Shown: positions 5,803 to 8,399 of the stretch, piece by piece
How positions within the stretch are numbered: position 1 is the stretch's first letter
Layout of the letters: every line of letters begins with the position of its first letter
NCBI GenBank assembly: GCA_038326655.1
Contig: JBBQKG010000046.1
Span: forward strand, 1-8,399
DNA: 8,399 nucleotides
Origin: JBBQKG01 sp038326655
Lineage (GTDB): Bacteria > Actinomycetota > Thermoleophilia > Solirubrobacterales > JBBDJG01
Direction of reading: 5' to 3'
Made by a program: the position numbers and the translations under genes
The notes under the pieces: generated by a model
Told to the model about the DNA's origin: nothing
What the model saw: only the letters and a program-made list of their open reading frames with translations
Databases searched by the model: none

Positions 5803-6602
5803 GCCACCTGCTGCGCGAGCACGCGCCGATCACCGAGGCGGGCTGGGGGTTGATCGATGACGAGGCTCGCGAGCGGCTGACGCCGGCGCTCGCGGCGCGC
5901 AAGCTCGTCGACTTCACCGGACCGCGCGGCTGGCAGGCGTCGGCCACCAACCTCGGCCGCACGGAGCCCTTGAACCACGCGCCCGGCGACGGCATAGAGG
6001 CTGCCCAGCGCCAGGTACTGCCGCTGGTCGAGCTGCGGGCGCCGTTCTCGGTGGCGCGCTCCGAGCTGCGCGACGCGGACCGCGGCGCGGAGGACGTCGA
6101 CTTCGAGGCCCTCGACGTCGCCGCCCGCCAGCTGGCGCTCGCCGAGAACAGGGCCGTCTTCCACGGCTGGAAGGACGCGGGCATCGTCGGCGTCGCCGAG
6201 GCCTCGACGCACGACTCGATCCAGCTCGGGGACGACTGCTCGCGCTATCCGCGGCACGTGGCCAAGGCCGTCGAAGCCCTGCTCAGCGCGGGTGTGGACG
6301 GGCCCTACGGCCTCGCGCTTGGACCCGACGCGTACACCAACGTCCTGGAGACCGGCGAGAACGGCGGCTATCCGCTGCTGGAGCATCTCCGCAAGATCGT
6401 GGGCGGCCCGCTGGTCTGGGCGCCAGGGTCGGAGGGCGCGATCGTGTTGAGCATGCGAGGAGGCGACTTCCTCTTCGACTGCGGCCAGGACCTGGCCGTC
6501 GGCTACGACAGCCACGACGCCGAGGCGGTCCAGCTCTACCTGGAAGAAAGCTTCAGCTTCCGCGTGGTCACGCCGGAGGCAGCCGTAGCGCTCACGGCCT
6601 GA
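5799..6602 (+). CDS. enc: Encapsulin shell protein, family 1, HK97 fold
   Basis: A 267-residue shell protein, the usual family 1 length. It self-assembles into an icosahedral nanocompartment that encloses the EncFtn cargo. The sequence follows the Thermotoga maritima encapsulin throughout: HAPITEAGWGLIDDEARERL at the N-terminal helix that contacts the cargo peptide, RKLVDFTGPRGW (about 34-45), the E-loop with RQVLPLVELRAPF (about 71-83), GVDGPYGLALGPDAY in the P-domain, an A-domain loop with GGYPLLEHLRKIVGG, then SMRGGDFLFDCGQDLAVGYDSHD and the closing FSFRVVTPEAAVALTA. Arg80 matches T. maritima R79, but the flavin-stacking Trp87 aligns with Ser88, so a T. maritima-type flavin site is unlikely. 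The start is GTG, overlapping the EncFtn stop. The final 11 bp overlap the 3' end of the convergent SRPBCC gene. Confidence 0.97.
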   Translation: MSHLLREHAPITEAGWGLIDDEARERLTPALAARKLVDFTGPRGWQASATNLGRTEPLNHAPGDGIEAAQRQVLPLVELRAPFSVARSELRDADRGAEDVDFEALDVAARQLALAENRAVFHGWKDAGIVGVAEASTHDSIQLGDDCSRYPRHVAKAVEALLSAGVDGPYGLALGPDAYTNVLETGENGGYPLLEHLRKIVGGPLVWAPGSEGAIVLSMRGGDFLFDCGQDLAVGYDSHDAEAVQLYLEESFSFRVVTPEAAVALTA

Positions 6603-7038
6603 GGACGGCCTCGAGCCGGTCGAGCGAGTCCGTCCAGCCCTCGTCGTGGAGCGCGCGGCGCGCCTCGGTGGCGAAGGAACCCTGCGTCACCGACAGCTCG
6701 GTGAACTCGGTCAGGTCCATTAACTTCAGGGTGACCACGGTCTCCCGGTCGTCGGGATCCGGATCCTCCCAGCGGAAGCTGTAGGAGAGCTCGGCAGGTG
6801 GCTCGACCGTGCGGAACTCGCCCGAGAGATAGAAGAGATCGCCATCGGGCGGCTGCATAGCGATCCGGTAGCTCCCTCCAATACGTAGATCGAGCTCGAC
6901 GCTCGGAGCGCTGAACCCGCGCGGCCCCCACCACTTGGCCAACTCAGCCGGATCGCTCAGCTCCTGGAACACGCGCGCACGCGGCGCCGGCAGGCCCCGC
7001 CGCATGTGGAGAACCAAGCCGCTGGAATCCACGCTCAT
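6592..7038 (-). CDS. SRPBCC family protein, AHSA1/CalC-type
   Basis: A 148-residue protein from ATG 7038; a TTG six bases upstream (7044) is a possible but less likely start. It has the START/SRPBCC hydrophobic-cavity fold of the AHSA1-like group: LVLHMRRGLPAPRARVFQELSDPAELAKWWGPRGF at about 8-42, the beta-strand GGSYRIAMQPPDGDLFYLSGEFRTVEPPAELSYSFRW in the middle, and the C-terminal long helix EARRALHDEGWTDSLDRLEAVL. The family binds hydrophobic ligands or acts in stress and detoxification. No catalytic residues define a reaction, so the role here is unknown. No good ribosome-binding site is seen. A weak -10-like TACGCT (7054-7049 on the - strand) would give a very short leader. Its 3' end overlaps the convergent encapsulin gene by 11 bp. 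Upstream lies the repeat-bearing intergenic region after rplQ. Confidence 0.88.
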   Translation of the reverse strand: MSVDSSGLVLHMRRGLPAPRARVFQELSDPAELAKWWGPRGFSAPSVELDLRIGGSYRIAMQPPDGDLFYLSGEFRTVEPPAELSYSFRWEDPDPDDRETVVTLKLMDLTEFTELSVTQGSFATEARRALHDEGWTDSLDRLEAVLRP

Positions 7039-7070
7039 GGACAACCCGAGCGTAACGCCCCCCGCGAAGC

Positions 7071-7120
7071 CGCGAACGTCCCGTTTGTAGGCCTATGGCC
7101 GTACAAAATGGACGTTCGCG
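7071..7120. repeat. Palindromic repeat, copy 1
   Basis: A 50-bp inverted repeat. The outer arms CGCGAACGTCC / GGACGTTCGCG pair perfectly over 11 bp. After a 2-nt mismatch, TTTGTA / TACAAA pairs over 6 bp. Then GGCC-TAT-GGCC closes the tip with four pairs, a 3-base loop and one bulged G. The core (7072-7119) is identical at 41 of 48 positions to copy 2. Confidence 0.9.
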
Positions 7121-7236
7121 ATACCGGCGGCCCGTGCGCGGATCCGCTGGTGAAGTGCGTATCCGGCTCGAGACCAGGTGCGTACGCCACGAGCGAAGCG
7201 ACGGACGACCGCTACTCGCGCAAGCCACGGCGAAGG

Positions 7237-7284
7237 GCGAACGTCCGGTTTGTACCCCTATAGCGGTATGAAATGGACGTTCGC
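7237..7284. repeat. Palindromic repeat, copy 2
   Basis: A 48-bp inverted repeat starting 165 bp after copy 1. The 10-bp outer arms GCGAACGTCC / GGACGTTCGC are identical to copy 1. The inner part differs at seven positions but still folds around a central CTATAG, with three G-T wobbles and two mismatches when read on the + strand. Confidence 0.9.
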
Positions 7285-7332
7285 GCAGAGTCCTCGCGGT
7301 TGGGGTGGCCAGCGCTTTCGCGTAAAGCGATC

Positions 7333-7365
7333 GCGCCGCCCGAGGGGGTAAGACTCGAGCGCCGC
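7333..7365 (-). terminator. Possible hairpin terminator after rplQ
   Basis: Arms 7333-7344 (GCGCCGCCCGAG) and 7354-7365 (CTCGAGCGCCGC) pair at 10 of 12 positions around a 9-base loop, about 86 bases past the rplQ stop. No T-run follows on the - strand, so it is only a weak candidate. Confidence 0.22.
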
Positions 7366-7450
7366 CAGCGCCCCTCTGCGGGTGGCGACGGCCATCGGAT
7401 GCCGGCGACAGGCCCCGCGGCCACCGACGCCGGGGTCAAAGCGAGGAAAG

Positions 7451-7804
7451 CTAGACCAGCTCCAAAAAGACCATCTCGGTCGAATCCGACTTGCGCGGAC
7501 CGAGCTTCAGGATGCGGCAGTAGCCCCCCTGGCGGTCGGCGTACCGCGGGGCGATTTCCTCGAACAGCTTGTAGGTCACGAACTTGTCCTGCCCGAGCCG
7601 TGACATCACCGTGCGGCGCGCGTGCGGGTCGCCCCGCTTTGCGAGGGTGATCAGCCGCTCGAGCTCCGGCTTGACCGCCTTGGCCTTCGCCTCGGTGGTC
7701 TGGATGCGCTCGTGATCGATCACCTCACGGCAGAGGTTCGAGAAGAGCGCCTTGCGATGCGAAGGGCTCCTCGACAGCTTTCCTCTCTGCTTGCGATGGC
7801 GCAT
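7451..7804 (-). CDS. rplQ: 50S ribosomal protein L17 (bL17)
   Basis: A 117-residue protein from ATG 7804 to TAG at 7451-7453, the normal length of short bacterial L17 proteins. It shows the family signature from the N-terminus, MRHRKQRGKLSRSPSHRKALFSNL, then HERIQTTEAKAKAVKPELERLITLAKRGD at about 31-59, and the C-terminal RYADRQGGYCRILKLGPRKSDSTEMVFLEL. It binds 23S rRNA at the large-subunit surface near the exit-tunnel side. It starts 14 bp after the rpoA stop on the same strand, the standard rpoA-rplQ order, so it is co-transcribed with the alpha operon. No strong Shine-Dalgarno precedes it; coupling to rpoA translation is plausible. In many bacteria truA follows rplQ, but here a 412-bp repeat-bearing gap follows. 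Confidence 0.98.
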   Translation of the reverse strand: MRHRKQRGKLSRSPSHRKALFSNLCREVIDHERIQTTEAKAKAVKPELERLITLAKRGDPHARRTVMSRLGQDKFVTYKLFEEIAPRYADRQGGYCRILKLGPRKSDSTEMVFLELV

Positions 7805-7818
7805 GACGGCCCGGAAGG

Positions 7819-8399
7819 TTAACCGGCGCGCAGCGCCAGCCCGCGCGCGTCGAGGGTCTCCTTGACCTCCTCGATCGACTTGCGGCCGAAGTTCGGGATC
7901 GCGTTCAGCTCCGACTCGGACTTCTGGATCAGGTCGCCCACCGTCTGCACGCCCGCCCGCTTGAGGCAGTTGTACGAGCGCACGCCCAGCTCGAGCTCCT
8001 CGATCAGGATGTCGTCCATCCCGCCGGCGCCACCGCCGCCGTTCGAGCCGTCGTGGCCCAGGCCGTCGGAGCCGCTCACGAGAGCGGCGCCCGACTCGCG
8101 CAGGGCGTCCACGCGGTCGGCGTCGGTGAAAATCGCCAGGTACTTGATGAGGATCTCCGCCGCCTCGCGCAGCGCCGCGTGTGGGTCCAGCGAGCCGTCG
8201 GTCTCGATGTCGAGGATCAGCTTGTCGTAGTCGGTCTTCTGCCCCACGCGGGCGGAGTCGACCGAGTAGGCGACGCGCTTCACCGGGGAGAAGATCGAGT
8301 CGATCGGAATCACGCCGATCGGCTGGTCGGCGCTCTTGTTCTCCTCCGCCGGCGAGTAGCCGCGGCCGTGGCCAACGGTCAGGTAGATCTCGAGCTTGG
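7819..8399 (-). CDS. rpoA: DNA-directed RNA polymerase subunit alpha, N-terminus outside the window
   Basis: The frame is open from the window edge to a TAA at 7819-7821, giving the last 192 residues of the alpha subunit. The first visible part is the alpha-NTD (LTVGHGRGYSPAEENKSADQPIGVIPIDSIFSPVKRVAYSVD, then VGQKTDYDKLILDIETDGSLDPHAALREAAEILIKYL), which dimerises and assembles beta and beta'. A Gly/Ser-rich linker of about 35 residues follows (GSDGLGHDGSNGGGGAGG). Next is the alpha-CTD, IEELELGVRSYNCLKRAGVQTVGDL, in which the Arg of GVRSYNCL matches E. coli R265 for UP-element DNA contact, then NFGRKSIEEVKETL. The C-terminal tail is short. It lies upstream of rplQ by 14 bp in one operon. 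The start codon and the usual upstream genes (rpsD, rpsK, rpsM) are beyond the window. Confidence 0.98.
   Translation of the reverse strand, partial: KLEIYLTVGHGRGYSPAEENKSADQPIGVIPIDSIFSPVKRVAYSVDSARVGQKTDYDKLILDIETDGSLDPHAALREAAEILIKYLAIFTDADRVDALRESGAALVSGSDGLGHDGSNGGGGAGGMDDILIEELELGVRSYNCLKRAGVQTVGDLIQKSESELNAIPNFGRKSIEEVKETLDARGLALRAG

Larger units (their letters stand above)
7039..7450. other. 412-bp intergenic region with two palindromic repeats
   Basis: This is the only long stretch without a gene. It separates the end of rplQ from the start of the SRPBCC gene, both on the - strand. It contains two ~48-bp palindromes (7071-7120 and 7237-7284), an imperfect GC-rich hairpin (7333-7365) and a small hairpin CGCTTT/AAAGCG (7313-7329). 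Short open frames here show no conserved motif, and I see no tRNA-like fold. Confidence 0.7.

Noticed and set aside
3780..6515. A 911-codon open - strand frame running from the HD-GYP/LuxR gene antisense through EncFtn and encapsulin
   Set aside because: Only residues encoded from 5375 downwards match a family. The upstream 380 codons are antisense to two well-supported genes and show no motifs; long antisense open frames are expected at this GC content.
7071..7284. CRISPR array
   Set aside because: Only two copies, strongly palindromic, 165 bp period and no cas gene nearby; this is not a repeat-spacer array.
7039..7450. tRNA or small protein gene in the intergenic region
   Set aside because: No cloverleaf, no TTCRA T-loop block, and short frames lack ribosome-binding sites and motifs.

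Overview
The window is GC-rich (roughly two thirds or more G+C by eye) and tightly packed. It uses GTG starts, overlapping stop codons and actinobacterial-type promoters (TTGACN / TAGNNT). Together with the LuxR/HD-GYP regulator, the PHWGYV-type cupin and the SRPBCC protein, this points to an actinobacterium, most likely of the Thermoleophilia/Solirubrobacterales type. That placement is an inference from protein flavour, not from a marker-gene comparison.

Left part (1-1363, + strand): the C-terminal half of a metal-dependent amidohydrolase cut by the window edge, then a 219-residue 1-Cys peroxiredoxin very close to the Prx6 type. Next (1360-3273, - strand): a MetE-like cobalamin-independent methionine synthase family gene, broken by a +1 frameshift in a run of five C and without a normal start codon. 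Upstream of it on the same strand is a secreted two-repeat protein of unknown function. The peroxiredoxin and the MetE-like gene converge so closely that their stop codons share one CTAG.

Middle (3274-6602): a divergent promoter region serves the secreted protein and a small cupin. The cupin converges on a 531-residue regulator with a degenerate N-terminal HD-GYP half, a C-terminal HD-GYP domain with one altered metal ligand, and a LuxR-type HTH. The regulator diverges, with only 34 bp between starts, from a two-gene encapsulin operon. The first gene encodes an encapsulated ferritin-like protein (EncFtn) with a C-terminal targeting peptide. The second, overlapping by GTGA, encodes the HK97-fold encapsulin shell. 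Together they should form an iron-oxidising and iron-storing protein compartment. The operon end overlaps a convergent SRPBCC/AHSA1 gene.

Right part (7039-8399): a 412-bp intergenic stretch carries two copies of a ~48-bp near-perfect palindrome (41/48 identical, 165 bp apart). Their differences largely preserve base pairing. Then come rplQ (bL17) and the 3' two thirds of rpoA on the - strand, the usual end of the ribosomal protein/alpha operon.

Functionally, the peroxiredoxin and the encapsulin/EncFtn pair share an oxidative-stress and iron theme. The HD-GYP/LuxR protein is the obvious positional candidate to regulate the encapsulin operon. The most unusual non-coding element is the pair of palindromic repeats.
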